Assembly (NCBI RefSeq): GCF_010560025.1
Contig: NZ_SAIY01000003.1
Span: forward strand, 496,001-560,000
Direction of reading: 5' to 3'
Source of the DNA: Verrucosispora sioxanthis
GTDB taxonomy: Bacteria; Actinomycetota; Actinomycetes; Mycobacteriales; Micromonosporaceae
DNA: 64,000 nt
Below the pieces are notes generated by a model. The model searched no databases, was not told where the DNA came from, and was given only the letters and a program-made list of their open reading frames with translations. This document shows, piece by piece, positions 10,962 to 19,690 of the stretch. Numbering within the stretch: the stretch's first letter is position 1; the number at the start of each line of letters is the position of its first letter. Made by a program: the position numbers and the translations under genes.

Positions 10962-13090
10962 CCGACCCCAGCGTCGGCACCTCGGCGGCACCCCGCTTGC
11001 GCATCGCGGGGATCGCGGCCGCCGTCATGCTGGTCACCGCGTTTCTCGTCCCGGCGCCGGCGCCGGCCGGTGCCGAGCCCCTCGCCGACACGTCCAGTTC
11101 CACCACACCGGTCGACCGGACCGCCGCGACTGCGGCCGCCGCCGACGACCTGGTCGGCGACATCGGCTTCTCGGTGCCCAGCGGCACCTTCTCCGGCGAG
11201 GTCTCGGTGTCGCTGAGCACCACCGTCAGCGGTGCCCAGATCCGCTACACCACCGACGGAGGGCTGCCGAACGCGCAGTCGCCGCTCTACTCCGGATCGG
11301 CGTTGCGGTTCACGCGTACGACGCAACTGCGGGCCCAGGCATTCGTCGGGCAGACCGCCTCGGGTGCGCCCGGCACCGCCATGTACGTCGCGCGCAACAC
11401 CAGCACCGCACACGACCTGCCGGTCGTACTGATCGACTCGTACGGTGCCGGCCGGCCCGAGCGGGAGTACCTCGACGCCACCACCATGATCTTCGAGCCG
11501 GGCGGCGGCAGCACCTCGCTGGCAGCCGCACCCACCGTGGCCACCCGGTCCGGGTTCCGGCTGCGTGGCCAGTCGTCGGCGATGTTCGCCAAGACGCCGT
11601 TCCGCCTCGAATTCTGGGACAACGCCGACGACGACGCCGACTACCCGGTGCTCGGCATGCCGGCCGACTCCGACTGGGTGCTGCGCGGGCCGTTCAGCGA
11701 CAAGTCCCTGATCCGGGAGGCGTTCGTCTACGACCTCGGCCGGCAGCTGGGCCTACCCGCCCCCCGGTACGCCTTCGCGGAGTTCTACCTGAACACCGAC
11801 GCCGGCCCGGTCGGTTCCGACGACTACATGGGTGTCTACATGATCGTCGAGACGATCAAGAACTCCAAGGACCGTCTCGACCTCAAGCAGCTCCGCGAGG
11901 ACGACCGGACCCTGCCGCGGATCACCGGCGGCTACATCTGGAAGTTCGAGTGGATGGCCGCCGAGGAGCCGACCCTGCCCTGCACCGGGCCGGCGGCGAG
12001 CTGCTGGAACTACCTTGAGGTCGCCGACCCGTCACCGCTGCAACCCGAGCAACGAGACTGGTTGCGCAACCACATCCAGGAGTTCCACAACGTGCTGCGG
12101 GCGCCCAACTTCGCCGATCCGACGACCGGCTACCGGGCGTACATCGACGTGGGTTCCTTCATCGACCAGCTCATCATCAACGAGCTGAGCCGGGAGATGG
12201 ACTCGTACATCCGCAGCGCCTACTTCTACAAGGACCGCGACACCAAGATCCTCGCCGGGCCGCTCTGGGACTACGACCTCAGCTTCGGGGTGGGTGGCTT
12301 CTTCCAGAACGACCAGACCGCCGGCTGGCAGTACCAGCAGGTCCGCCAGCCGCTGGCCAACGACTGGTACACGCAGTTGATGCGCGATCCGGCGTTCGTC
12401 AACGAGGTGCGGCTGCGCTGGCAGACACTGCGCCGGGGCCCGCTCTCCGACGCGTCGTTGCAGTCGCGGATCAACGCCCTCACCGGGCCGCTGACCAACG
12501 GGGCACAGCGCAACTTCCAGCGCTGGCCCAACCTCAGCACCCGAATGGTCGGCCCGTTCATCACGCCGACCGCGCCGACCTGGCAGGGGCAGGTCCAGTT
12601 CATGCGGGACTGGATGCTGCGCCGCGCCGCGTGGCTGGACTCGACCGCCGGCTGGGGCGGGTCCACGACTCCCCCGCCCACCACCCCGCCGCCGACCACG
12701 CCACCACCCACCACGCCACCACCCACCACGCCGCCACCCACCACGCCGCCGCCGAGCACGCCGCCGCCGACGACCACGCCGCCCGGCGGAGGCGGCTGCA
12801 CCGCGACGTACACGGTGACCAACCAGTGGTCCGGCGGTTTCCAGGGCGAGGTACGGGTCACCGCGGGCGGCGCGGCGATCAGTGGCTGGACCGTGACCTG
12901 GACGTACCCGGCCGGGCAGACGGTGACCCAGGCATGGAACGCGACAGTCACCAGCCAGGGATCGGCGGTGACCGCCCGCAACGTCAGCTACAACGGCAGT
13001 CTCGCCGCTGGCGCCAGCACCTCGTTCGGTTTCCTCGGCTCCACCACCGGCACACCGAGCACACCCACACCGACCTGCACGGCTAGCTGA
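10952..13090 (+). CDS. Secreted CotH-type kinase-like protein with C-terminal CBM2
   Basis: The 712-residue protein has a signal peptide (about 1-46), a chitobiase/hexosaminidase C-terminal-like sandwich (about 72-150, with YTTDGGLP), a CotH domain (about 160-560), a long PPPTT linker (about 570-610) and a CBM2 (about 615-712, with NQWSGGFQGEV and NVSYNG). CotH of Bacillus spores is an atypical secreted protein kinase. Matching parts here are RLRGQSSAMFAKTPFRLEFW, DYMGVYMIVETIK and the metal-binding-like WDYDLSFG. The start is a GTG at 10952 behind CAGGAGGCATC, overlapping the VTC gene. The CBM2 implies the protein acts on or near cellulose outside the cell. Its substrate is unknown. Confidence 0.9.
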   Translation: MRLTDPSVGTSAAPRLRIAGIAAAVMLVTAFLVPAPAPAGAEPLADTSSSTTPVDRTAATAAAADDLVGDIGFSVPSGTFSGEVSVSLSTTVSGAQIRYTTDGGLPNAQSPLYSGSALRFTRTTQLRAQAFVGQTASGAPGTAMYVARNTSTAHDLPVVLIDSYGAGRPEREYLDATTMIFEPGGGSTSLAAAPTVATRSGFRLRGQSSAMFAKTPFRLEFWDNADDDADYPVLGMPADSDWVLRGPFSDKSLIREAFVYDLGRQLGLPAPRYAFAEFYLNTDAGPVGSDDYMGVYMIVETIKNSKDRLDLKQLREDDRTLPRITGGYIWKFEWMAAEEPTLPCTGPAASCWNYLEVADPSPLQPEQRDWLRNHIQEFHNVLRAPNFADPTTGYRAYIDVGSFIDQLIINELSREMDSYIRSAYFYKDRDTKILAGPLWDYDLSFGVGGFFQNDQTAGWQYQQVRQPLANDWYTQLMRDPAFVNEVRLRWQTLRRGPLSDASLQSRINALTGPLTNGAQRNFQRWPNLSTRMVGPFITPTAPTWQGQVQFMRDWMLRRAAWLDSTAGWGGSTTPPPTTPPPTTPPPTTPPPTTPPPTTPPPSTPPPTTTPPGGGGCTATYTVTNQWSGGFQGEVRVTAGGAAISGWTVTWTYPAGQTVTQAWNATVTSQGSAVTARNVSYNGSLAAGASTSFGFLGSTTGTPSTPTPTCTAS
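12668..12785. repeat. Imperfect 15-base tandem repeat in CotH protein linker
   Basis: Repeated CCACCACCCACCACG-like units encode TPPPT repeats joining the CotH and CBM2 domains. They are coding linker repeats. Confidence 0.75.
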
Positions 13091-13103
13091 TCGGCGTAAC
13101 CGT

Positions 13104-13136
13104 CCGGCACCGGTCCGTCCGACGGACCGGTGCCGG
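13104..13136. terminator. Very strong hairpin terminator of the DUF4956-VTC-CotH unit
   Basis: CCGGCACCGGTCCGTC at 13104-13119 pairs perfectly with 13121-13136, a 16-base inverted repeat with one central base, 13 bases past the CotH stop codon. It cleanly ends the three-gene unit. Confidence 0.85.
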
Positions 13137-13209
13137 GCGTCCGGGTACCGGGACGAGGATCCGTCGGGTTCCGGGACAGCCGTCGACACCCGATTCCGCT
13201 ACGCTGCCC

Positions 13210-13231
13210 TAATATTGTGTCGATCGATACA
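13210..13231. promoter_or_regulatory. Candidate -10 element and TetR-type operator
   Basis: TAATAT at 13210-13215 is a good -10 element. Immediately downstream, TGTGTCGATCGATACA at 13216-13231 is a 16-base palindrome with one mismatched pair. A TetR regulator closes the same operon, so binding here would block transcription initiation and give drug- or substrate-inducible autoregulation. Confidence 0.6.
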
Positions 13232-13247
13232 GAAATAAGGGGCAGGC

Positions 13248-13987
13248 ATGACGGAACTCGCCGGCAAGGTCGCGCTGGTCACCGGGGGTAGTCGAGGCAT
13301 CGGCGCGGCGATCGCCGCCCGCCTCGCCGGGACGGCGCGGACGTGGCCATCACCTACCGCGCCGCGGCCGACCGGGCGCAGAAGGTGGTCGCCGAGGTGC
13401 AGGCGGTGGGCCGCCGAGCGGTGGCGATCGCGGCGGACAGCGCCGATCCCGACGCGGTCACCGCCGCGGTACGGCGTACGGCGACCGAGTTGGGGCGGCT
13501 GGACATCCTCGTCAACAACGCCGGCATTTTTCCGTACGGGCCGATCGAGCAGGTCAGTCTGGCGGAACTGGACCGGGCCCTCGCGGTGCACGTACGCGGA
13601 GTCTTCCTCGCCACCCAGGCGGCGATCCCGTACCTGGGACCGGGCGGAAGGATCATCAGCATCGGCAGTTGCTTCGCCGAGCGGGTGCCGTACGCCGGGG
13701 TCAGCCTCTACTCGATGACCAAGAGTGCCCTGCTCGGTCTGACCCGTGGGCTGGCCCGCGACCTCGGTCCTCGTGGGATCACCGCGACCGTGGTGCATCC
13801 CGGCTCGACGGACACCGAGATGAACCCGGCCGACGGCGAGGGCGCCGACCACGAACGCAGCTTCATCGCCCTCGGGCGGTACGCGGCCGCCGCCGACGTC
13901 GCGGCGACGGTCAGCCACCTCGCCGGTTCGGCCGGCCGCTACATCACCGGCACCGCCATCGCCGTCGACGGCGGGTTCGCCGCCTGA
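13248..13987 (+). pseudogene. SDR-family oxidoreductase, frameshifted near the N-terminus
   Basis: Joined frames give a classical short-chain dehydrogenase/reductase of about 246 residues. The first frame (from 13248) gives [20 protein letters not shown] with the TGxxxGIG cofactor motif. It is lost at the GGG run 13329-13331, where one G is missing relative to [13 protein letters not shown]. The second frame carries ILVNNAGIF, the catalytic Ser region SIGSCFAE, and [10 protein letters not shown] (YxxxK), ending at [14 protein letters not shown]. With the base restored the enzyme would be complete and NAD(P)H-dependent. As written, translation from 13248 ends near 13718 in nonsense. The gene is followed directly by an SMR transporter whose ribosome-binding site overlaps this stop. 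Confidence 0.82.
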
Positions 13988-13998
13988 GGAGGGTACGC

Positions 13999-14316
13999 AT
14001 GGCCTGGTTCGTGCTCGTCGTGGCCGGACTGCTCGAGGTCGTCTGGGCGACCGCGCTGAAACACACCGACGGATTCACCCGGCTCTGGCCGTCACTGCTG
14101 GCGGTCGCCAGCGCCGCGCTCAGCTTTTTCATGCTGGCCTGGGCGATGAAGGCGCTACCGGTCGGTGCCGCGTACGCGGTCTGGGTCGGCATCGGAGCGG
14201 TCGGTGTCGTGATCGCCGGGATAGTCACGATGCAGGAGGATGCCGGTCCGGCACGTCTGTTGTTCCTGGCCCTGATCGTGGTCGGGATCATCGGGCTGCG
14301 TCTGGTGGAACACTGA
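13999..14316 (+). CDS. Small multidrug resistance family exporter, SugE/Gdx-like
   Basis: The 105-residue protein has four membrane helices and the SMR essential Glu in [12 protein letters not shown]. The segments [17 protein letters not shown] and GFTRLWPS are closer to the SugE/Gdx branch, which exports guanidinium and some quaternary cations, than to broad-range EmrE. SMR proteins work as antiparallel dimers exchanging protons. Only one gene is present. The ribosome-binding site GAGGAGGG overlaps the stop of the SDR gene, and the TetR gene follows after 33 bases. No guanidine riboswitch is apparent upstream, so control is probably through TetR. Confidence 0.9.
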   Translation: MAWFVLVVAGLLEVVWATALKHTDGFTRLWPSLLAVASAALSFFMLAWAMKALPVGAAYAVWVGIGAVGVVIAGIVTMQEDAGPARLLFLALIVVGIIGLRLVEH

Positions 14317-14349
14317 CCGCTGAAGCGGATGCAAGGGAGGACGCGACGC

Positions 14350-14961
14350 ATGACGGCCAAGCGAGGTCGACCCCGCACGTTCGACCGCCAGGTCGCGCTG
14401 CGGCGTGCGATGGAGGTCTTCTGGCGTCGCGGTTACCAGGGCGCCTCGATGACCGACCTGACCGCCGCCATGGGCATCGGCTCGCCCAGCCTCTACGCCG
14501 CGTTCGGCAGCAAGGAAGCGCTGTTCCGGGAGGCCGTCGATCTCTACAACCTCACCGAGGGCGCCGGTCCCCGGGCGGCGCTCGACGGTGGGGACACCGC
14601 CCGCGCGGCAATCGAGGCGATGTTGCGTCACCACGCGTACGCCTATGTCGATCCGGCGAATCCGAGCGGATGCCTAGTCGTGCTCGCCGGCGCCGGCACC
14701 GTGCCCGAGTCGGACGCGGTCGGCCAGTTCCTCAGCGCGTGCCGGGAGCGTGACATCGCCGAGTTGCGGCGGCGGATCAGCCGCGGGGTGGACGAGGGTG
14801 ATCTACCCGCGTCGATCGTGCCTGACTCGCTCGCCCGGTTCGTCGGCGCGGTCGTACAAGGCATGGCGGTCCAGGCACGCGACGGCGCCGCCGCCGAGGA
14901 TCTCCTCGGCATCGTCGACTGCGCCATGGCCGCCTGGGACGGCCTGACCCGGCAGGTGTAG
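14350..14961 (+). CDS. TetR-family transcriptional regulator
   Basis: The 203-residue protein has a TetR_N helix-turn-helix (about residues 10-60: FDRQVALRRAMEVFWRRGYQ, then MTDLTAAMGIGSPSLYAAFG with the SLYAAFGSKE recognition region) and an all-helical ligand domain. Its start is preceded by GGGAGG. As last gene of the SDR-SMR-TetR unit it probably represses the promoter at 13210-13231. The ligand is unknown but may be a substrate of the SMR pump or of the SDR. Confidence 0.93.
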   Translation: MTAKRGRPRTFDRQVALRRAMEVFWRRGYQGASMTDLTAAMGIGSPSLYAAFGSKEALFREAVDLYNLTEGAGPRAALDGGDTARAAIEAMLRHHAYAYVDPANPSGCLVVLAGAGTVPESDAVGQFLSACRERDIAELRRRISRGVDEGDLPASIVPDSLARFVGAVVQGMAVQARDGAAAEDLLGIVDCAMAAWDGLTRQV

Positions 14962-15105
14962 CGCCGGTGCACCGCAGACCCCTGACCGCAGCACACCATC
15001 ACTGCGCCGCCGCCGAACCGGATGCCGACCGGGACGGGCGGTGTGCCGCCGGTCACCGCCGAGCCGGTGGGCGCGCTGCCGGGGGCGTGCGGCACGATCG
15101 GCGGC

Positions 15106-16047
15106 ATGGTCTTCCCCGGGCTCGCGTACACCGCCGCACCGCACGACCGGGCCGCGAGCCTGCGCGCCGACCCGGCCCGGGTCGCCGACCTGCTCGGCCG
15201 CGAGGACAGCGAGGTGCTGCCGCTGTGGCGCGACCGGCCACTGCTCACGGCCGACGGCAGGCCGGTGCGGCTCACCGGATCGTCCGCGCGCACGTTGCTG
15301 GCGAGGGCCGGGCAGACAGCGCTGCTCGGCCTCGACGGCACCACGGCGAGCTTCGCCGCCGACCTCAGCGAGGTCGAGGAGATCGAGGCGCTGCGCCTGG
15401 CTACCGCACACGCCAGCGCCGATCTGCGTGGACTGGCCACCACCCTGCCCGAGCCACTTGCCGCGACCCTGGCGTACGCGCGCGGCCTGCTCTACTGGAA
15501 TCGGCACGCCAGACACTGCGGCACCTGCGGCGCTGCCACGGCCAGTGCCGAAGCCGGTCACCTGCGGGTCTGCCAGGGGCCCGACTGCGGCCGGCAACTG
15601 TTTCCCCGGATCGAACCCGCCGTCATCGTGCTGGTGGAAGGCCCCGGTCCGCAGCCACGCTGCCTGCTCGCCCGGCATCACGGTGCCGGCCCGGACGGCT
15701 TCTCGCTGCTCGCCGGCTTCGTCGAGATCGGCGAGAGCCTGGAGGGCTCGGTCCGCCGCGAGGTCGGCGAGGAGGCCGGGGTGACGGTCGGTGTGGTCAC
15801 CTATCAGGGTTCCCAGGGCTGGCCCTTCCCCGCCGGCCTCATGGTCGGCTTCGTCGCCCAGGCTGTCGATGACACGATCGCCGTGGACGGACGGGAGCTG
15901 ACGGAGGCCCGGTGGTTCACCCGCGCCGAGATCGTCGAGCGGGTCCGCAACGGTCCCGGCTCGGGGCCGGCCGACTCCATCGGCGGTCGGCTGCTGCGCT
16001 CCTGGGCCGGGTTCGACCGGCCGCCGCTTCCGCACGCCGAGGTCTGA
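15106..16047 (+). CDS. nudC: NADH pyrophosphatase (NudC type)
   Basis: NudC hydrolyses NADH, NAD and NAD-capped RNA 5' ends. The 313-residue protein has an N-terminal domain, a zinc ribbon (HCGTCGA near residue 137 and CQGPDCGR), and a NUDIX box around residues 203-226 (GFVEIGESLEGSVRREVGEE, matching Gx5Ex7REUxEExGU). The segment SQGWPFPAGLM is the NudC-specific SQPWPFP signature with one change. The ATG at 15106 fits family length. An in-frame upstream ATG at 15022 would add 28 poorly conserved residues. It stands alone, 88 bases before the iron-box-controlled ABC genes. Confidence 0.9.
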   Translation: MVFPGLAYTAAPHDRAASLRADPARVADLLGREDSEVLPLWRDRPLLTADGRPVRLTGSSARTLLARAGQTALLGLDGTTASFAADLSEVEEIEALRLATAHASADLRGLATTLPEPLAATLAYARGLLYWNRHARHCGTCGAATASAEAGHLRVCQGPDCGRQLFPRIEPAVIVLVEGPGPQPRCLLARHHGAGPDGFSLLAGFVEIGESLEGSVRREVGEEAGVTVGVVTYQGSQGWPFPAGLMVGFVAQAVDDTIAVDGRELTEARWFTRAEIVERVRNGPGSGPADSIGGRLLRSWAGFDRPPLPHAEV

Positions 16048-16093
16048 GACCTGGGCAGCACGGTGTACCCGCGAATGGCGATCAGCGAGGACA

Positions 16094-16112
16094 GCAGGTT
16101 AGCCTGCCCTAA
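16094..16112. promoter_or_regulatory. DtxR/IdeR-type iron box
   Basis: GCAGGTTAGCCTGCCCTAA matches 15 of 19 positions of the actinobacterial iron-box consensus TTAGGTTAGSCTAACCTAA as I recall it. It ends 23 bases before the first ABC gene, where a bound iron-loaded repressor would block expression. This predicts induction of the ABC pair by iron starvation. Confidence 0.75.
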
Positions 16113-16135
16113 CTCATCGAACGTGAGGCGGGGGC

Positions 16136-17812
16136 ATGAAACAGACCACGGGGCGACTGATCCGCCTGATGTTCTGGCGGCAGCGTCGCGACACCGCCCT
16201 GTGCGCCGCCTTCTGGTCACTGCACCAGCTGTGTGAGGCTCTGGTCCCGGTGGCCATCGGCCTGGTCATCGACCAGGCCGTCGGAACCGGATCGACCTCG
16301 GCGATGCTCTGGTCCGTGCTGGGCATCTTCGCACTGTTCACCGCCCTCACCATGGGCTGGCGGTCAGGCTTCTGGTTCCTGTCCCGGGCGGTCACCGAGG
16401 AGTCCCACGAGCTGCGGATGCGGGTGGTCCGGCGCGTGGTCGGTGGTCAGGGGATCCGGACCAGCCGCCAGAGCGGCGAGCTGCTCTCGATCGCCACCTC
16501 CGACACCCAGTCCGCCGCCGAGCTGCTCGAACTGGGCACCCGGGGGGTGAGCGCGCTAGTCGGGCTGACGGTGTCGACGGTCGTGCTGCTGCGGATCGAC
16601 TGGTCGCTCGGGCTCGGCCTGGTCGTGGGCGTGCCGATCCTGGTGCTCGGGCTCAATGCGCTGGGCCCGGTCGTGGGACGCCGCACATCCGCGCAGCAGC
16701 AGGCGGTCGGTCGGGCCGCCGCCGTCGCGTCGGACCTGCTGCGCGGGCTGCGACCGCTGCGCGGGTTCGGTGGCGTCGACGAGGCCGTCCATCGCTACCG
16801 CACGGCCAGCCGGACGTCGCTGCGCGCCGGCATCGGCACGGCCAAGGCCGGTGCCACCTTCATCGGCGCGTCCACCTTCACCACCGGCCTGCTGATCACC
16901 GTCGTCGCCGCTCTGGCGGGCTGGTACGCCCTGGCGGGGCGCATCACCGTCGGCCAGCTCATCACGATCGTCGGGCTGGCCACCTTCCTCACCGATCCGG
17001 TGCTCAACCTCGCCGACTGCGTCTTCCGGCTGGCCACGGCGCGGGCCAGCGCGGCCCGCGTGGCCGAGGTGCTCGCCGCACCGGAGCGGATGCCGTCCGG
17101 GACACTCCCGACCCGGCCGGGAGCGTTGTGCCTCGACCGGGTGCACGCGCCGGGCCTGGACGGCGTCGACCTCGCCGTGGCCCCCGGAGAGCTGCTCGGC
17201 ATCGTCACCGCGGAGACCGGCACCGCCGACGACCTCACCGACCTGCTCGCGGGGGCACGGTCGCCGGACCGGGGCGAGGTGCGGCTGGCCGGCACGCCGA
17301 TGCGAGAGCTGGACCTCGCCTCGGTGCGCCGGACCGTGCTCGTCGAACCGCACGGGGTCGACCTGTTCGGCGCCACCCTGCGGGAGGTGCTCCAGACCGG
17401 CGACGACCGGGACGACGCCGCCCTGCGCACCGCGCTGGCCGCGGCCTCCGTCGGTGACCTGATCACCGACGACGCCGGATTCGACCGGGAACTCGTCGAC
17501 CACGGCCTGAACCTCTCCGGCGGTCAGCGGCAGCGGCTCGCCCTCACCCGAGCGCTGTTGGCCGATCGACCGGTCACCGTCTTCCGGGACCCGACCACGG
17601 CGATCGACGCGGTCACCGAGCACGCCATCGCCGACGGCATCCGCGCGTACCGGAGCGGCGACGGCCGGGCGACCGTACTGGTCACCACCAGCGCGCCGCT
17701 GCTCGACCGGTGCGACCGGGTCGTGTTCCTCCGCGCCGGTCAGGTGGCGGCGGTCGGGCGGCACCGCGACCTGCTCGCCGACTCGTCGTACGCGGAGGTG
17801 GTGCTGCGATGA
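16136..17812 (+). CDS. ABC exporter-type half transporter with degenerate nucleotide site
   Basis: This 558-residue protein has a six-helix ABC exporter-type membrane domain (about 15-310) and a C-terminal nucleotide-binding domain. The P-loop position (about 351-366) reads GIVTAETGTADD, lacking the GKS/T lysine, and the Walker B region reads TVFRDPTTAID, lacking the catalytic Glu. The signature LSGGQRQR (near residue 459) is intact. With its partner it can therefore form only one complete ATP site. Its stop overlaps the partner start as ATGA. The upstream iron box suggests siderophore traffic, either export or, as in IrtAB/YbtPQ, import by an exporter-fold pump. Strong ribosome-binding site GAGGCGGGGG. 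Confidence 0.9.
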   Translation: MKQTTGRLIRLMFWRQRRDTALCAAFWSLHQLCEALVPVAIGLVIDQAVGTGSTSAMLWSVLGIFALFTALTMGWRSGFWFLSRAVTEESHELRMRVVRRVVGGQGIRTSRQSGELLSIATSDTQSAAELLELGTRGVSALVGLTVSTVVLLRIDWSLGLGLVVGVPILVLGLNALGPVVGRRTSAQQQAVGRAAAVASDLLRGLRPLRGFGGVDEAVHRYRTASRTSLRAGIGTAKAGATFIGASTFTTGLLITVVAALAGWYALAGRITVGQLITIVGLATFLTDPVLNLADCVFRLATARASAARVAEVLAAPERMPSGTLPTRPGALCLDRVHAPGLDGVDLAVAPGELLGIVTAETGTADDLTDLLAGARSPDRGEVRLAGTPMRELDLASVRRTVLVEPHGVDLFGATLREVLQTGDDRDDAALRTALAAASVGDLITDDAGFDRELVDHGLNLSGGQRQRLALTRALLADRPVTVFRDPTTAIDAVTEHAIADGIRAYRSGDGRATVLVTTSAPLLDRCDRVVFLRAGQVAAVGRHRDLLADSSYAEVVLR

Positions 17813-19560
17813 CCTCCGGTGTCACGATCCTGCCGGTGGCCACCGGCCGGGTCACGCTCGCCGCCTTCTGGCGTGCCCTGCGGCGCTACCCGACGCTCGC
17901 CTGGACGTCGGTGGCGGCGGCCACGGCGGCAAGTGTCGCGGCCGTCGTCGTGCCGATCCTGCTCGGCCGGCTGGTCGACCTGGTGGTGGCCGGCGGCACC
18001 GTCGGCTCGCTGCTGCTCACCTCCTCGTTCATCCTCGGCGCGGGCCTGGCTGCCGCGGTCCTCACCGGCACCGCCCACTGGCTGGTCACCGAGTGGGGCA
18101 TGCGGGCCTGCACCGATCTCCGCGAGGAGGTGCTGGACCGGGCGCTGCGGATGGACGCGACCCGGCTGGAGAGCGCCGGCTCCGGTGACGTGGCGTCCCG
18201 GGTCACCGAGGACGTGGAACGGGTGACCGACTCGGTGCGGCTCGCGGCCGGCATCTTCACCGCACTGGTCACCGTCGTCATCACCTTCGCCGGGTTCGCG
18301 ACGCTCGACTGGCGCATCGCCGCCGCGTTCCTGGTCGTCTTCCCGGTGTACGTGCTGAGCCTGCGCCGTTTCGTGCCGCAGGCGAAACGGCTGTACGCCG
18401 CCGAGCGGGAAGCCGCGGCGGTGCGTACCCAGAGTCTGCTGACCACCTTCACCGGTGCCCGGACGGTGCACGCGTACGGCATGCAGGACCGCCAGAGCCG
18501 ACGGGTCGAGCAGACCTCCCGGCACGCGGTGGTGGCGCGCCTGCGAGCGGTGCGCGGTTTCCTCTGGTTCGCGAACACGATGAACTACGCGGAGGCGCTC
18601 GGACTGACCGCCGTGCTGCTCACCGGCTTCCTGCTGGTGCGGGCGGGCGACAGCACGGTCGGCGACGTGACCGCCGCGGCGCTGCTGTTCCATCGTCTCT
18701 TCGGCCCGCTCGGCCTGTTGTTGATGTCGTTCAACGACGTCCAGTCGGCCGGCGCGGCGCTCGCCCGGCTCGTCGGCATCTCCGGGCTCGACGTACCCGC
18801 GAGCCGGCCGGCCGGACCGGTCTCGGGATGGCTGCCGACACGCGTCACCGCCAAGTCGGTGTGGCACCGCTACCCCGGCGGCCCCGCTGTGGTGCGGGAC
18901 GTATCGATCGAGATCGCCCCGGGCGAGTCGTTGGCGATCGTCGGCGAGAGCGGAGCCGGCAAGACGACTCTCGCGGCCATCCTCGGTGGCGTCTTCCCCG
19001 CCGCCGAGGGTGAGGTGTGGCTGGGCGACCGTCGGATCGGCGAGTTGGATCCGGTCGAGCTACGCCGGACCGTCGGCGTGGTCACCCAGGAGGTTCACGT
19101 CTTCGCCGGCACCCTCGCCGACGACCTGCGGCTGGCCGCTCCGGACGCCGCCGACGAGGACCTGCACGCCGCGTTGCGACTGGTCGGCGCCGACGGCTGG
19201 GTCACCGCCCTGCCCGACGGGTTGGCGACCCGGGTCGGCGACGGCGAACACCCGCTCACCGCCGGCCAGGCGCAACAGCTGGCACTGGCCCGGATCGCCC
19301 TGCTCGACCCGCCGATCGTCGTCCTCGACGAGGCCAGCGCCGAGGCCGGCAGCGCGGGAGCCCGGCAGCTCGAACAGGCCAGCACCGCCCTGATCCGGGG
19401 CCGCACGGCGGTGGTCGTCGCCCATCGGCTCAGCCAGGCGCACGCCTGCGACCGGATCGCCGTGATGGCGCACGGCCGGATCGTCGAGCTCGGCACTCCG
19501 GACGAGTTGGTCGCAGCCGGCGGCCGGTACGCCGAACTCTGGTCGGCCTGGCGGCACTGA
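17809..19560 (+). CDS. ABC exporter-type half transporter, catalytic partner
   Basis: The 583-residue protein has a membrane domain (about 20-320) and a nucleotide-binding domain with complete Walker A (GESGAGKTT near residue 378) and Walker B (IVVLDEAS near 503), but a weakened signature, LTAGQAQQ (near 482) instead of LSGGQ. Its Walker sites would pair with the intact LSGGQ of the preceding gene product to make the single working ATP site, and the other composite site would be dead. Such asymmetry is typical of heterodimeric ABC exporters. The start is fixed by the ATGA overlap. Regulation by iron is inferred from the box at 16094-16112. Confidence 0.92.
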   Translation: MTSGVTILPVATGRVTLAAFWRALRRYPTLAWTSVAAATAASVAAVVVPILLGRLVDLVVAGGTVGSLLLTSSFILGAGLAAAVLTGTAHWLVTEWGMRACTDLREEVLDRALRMDATRLESAGSGDVASRVTEDVERVTDSVRLAAGIFTALVTVVITFAGFATLDWRIAAAFLVVFPVYVLSLRRFVPQAKRLYAAEREAAAVRTQSLLTTFTGARTVHAYGMQDRQSRRVEQTSRHAVVARLRAVRGFLWFANTMNYAEALGLTAVLLTGFLLVRAGDSTVGDVTAAALLFHRLFGPLGLLLMSFNDVQSAGAALARLVGISGLDVPASRPAGPVSGWLPTRVTAKSVWHRYPGGPAVVRDVSIEIAPGESLAIVGESGAGKTTLAAILGGVFPAAEGEVWLGDRRIGELDPVELRRTVGVVTQEVHVFAGTLADDLRLAAPDAADEDLHAALRLVGADGWVTALPDGLATRVGDGEHPLTAGQAQQLALARIALLDPPIVVLDEASAEAGSAGARQLEQASTALIRGRTAVVVAHRLSQAHACDRIAVMAHGRIVELGTPDELVAAGGRYAELWSAWRH

Positions 19561-19658
19561 CCCGGCACCCGCACCCGACGGCCGGGCCGCCGGGCCCACC
19601 CGGACGCACGCCCGGCGCGCGGCGGCCGGGGCCGGCTGGCCGATTCCGGCCGGTCCGG

Positions 19659-19682
19659 GCCGGCCGGATCGAGCCGGCCGGC
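19659..19682. terminator. Bidirectional hairpin terminator
   Basis: GCCGGCCG at 19659-19666 pairs with 19675-19682 around an eight-base loop, in the gap between the convergent ABC and luciferase-like genes. Confidence 0.55.
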
Positions 19683-19690
19683 GGCGGCGG

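Noticed and set aside
13999..14316. Guanidine riboswitch before the Gdx-like exporter
   Set aside because: The start lies 11 bases after the SDR stop, leaving no room, and the operon leader before 13248 shows a TetR-type palindrome instead.
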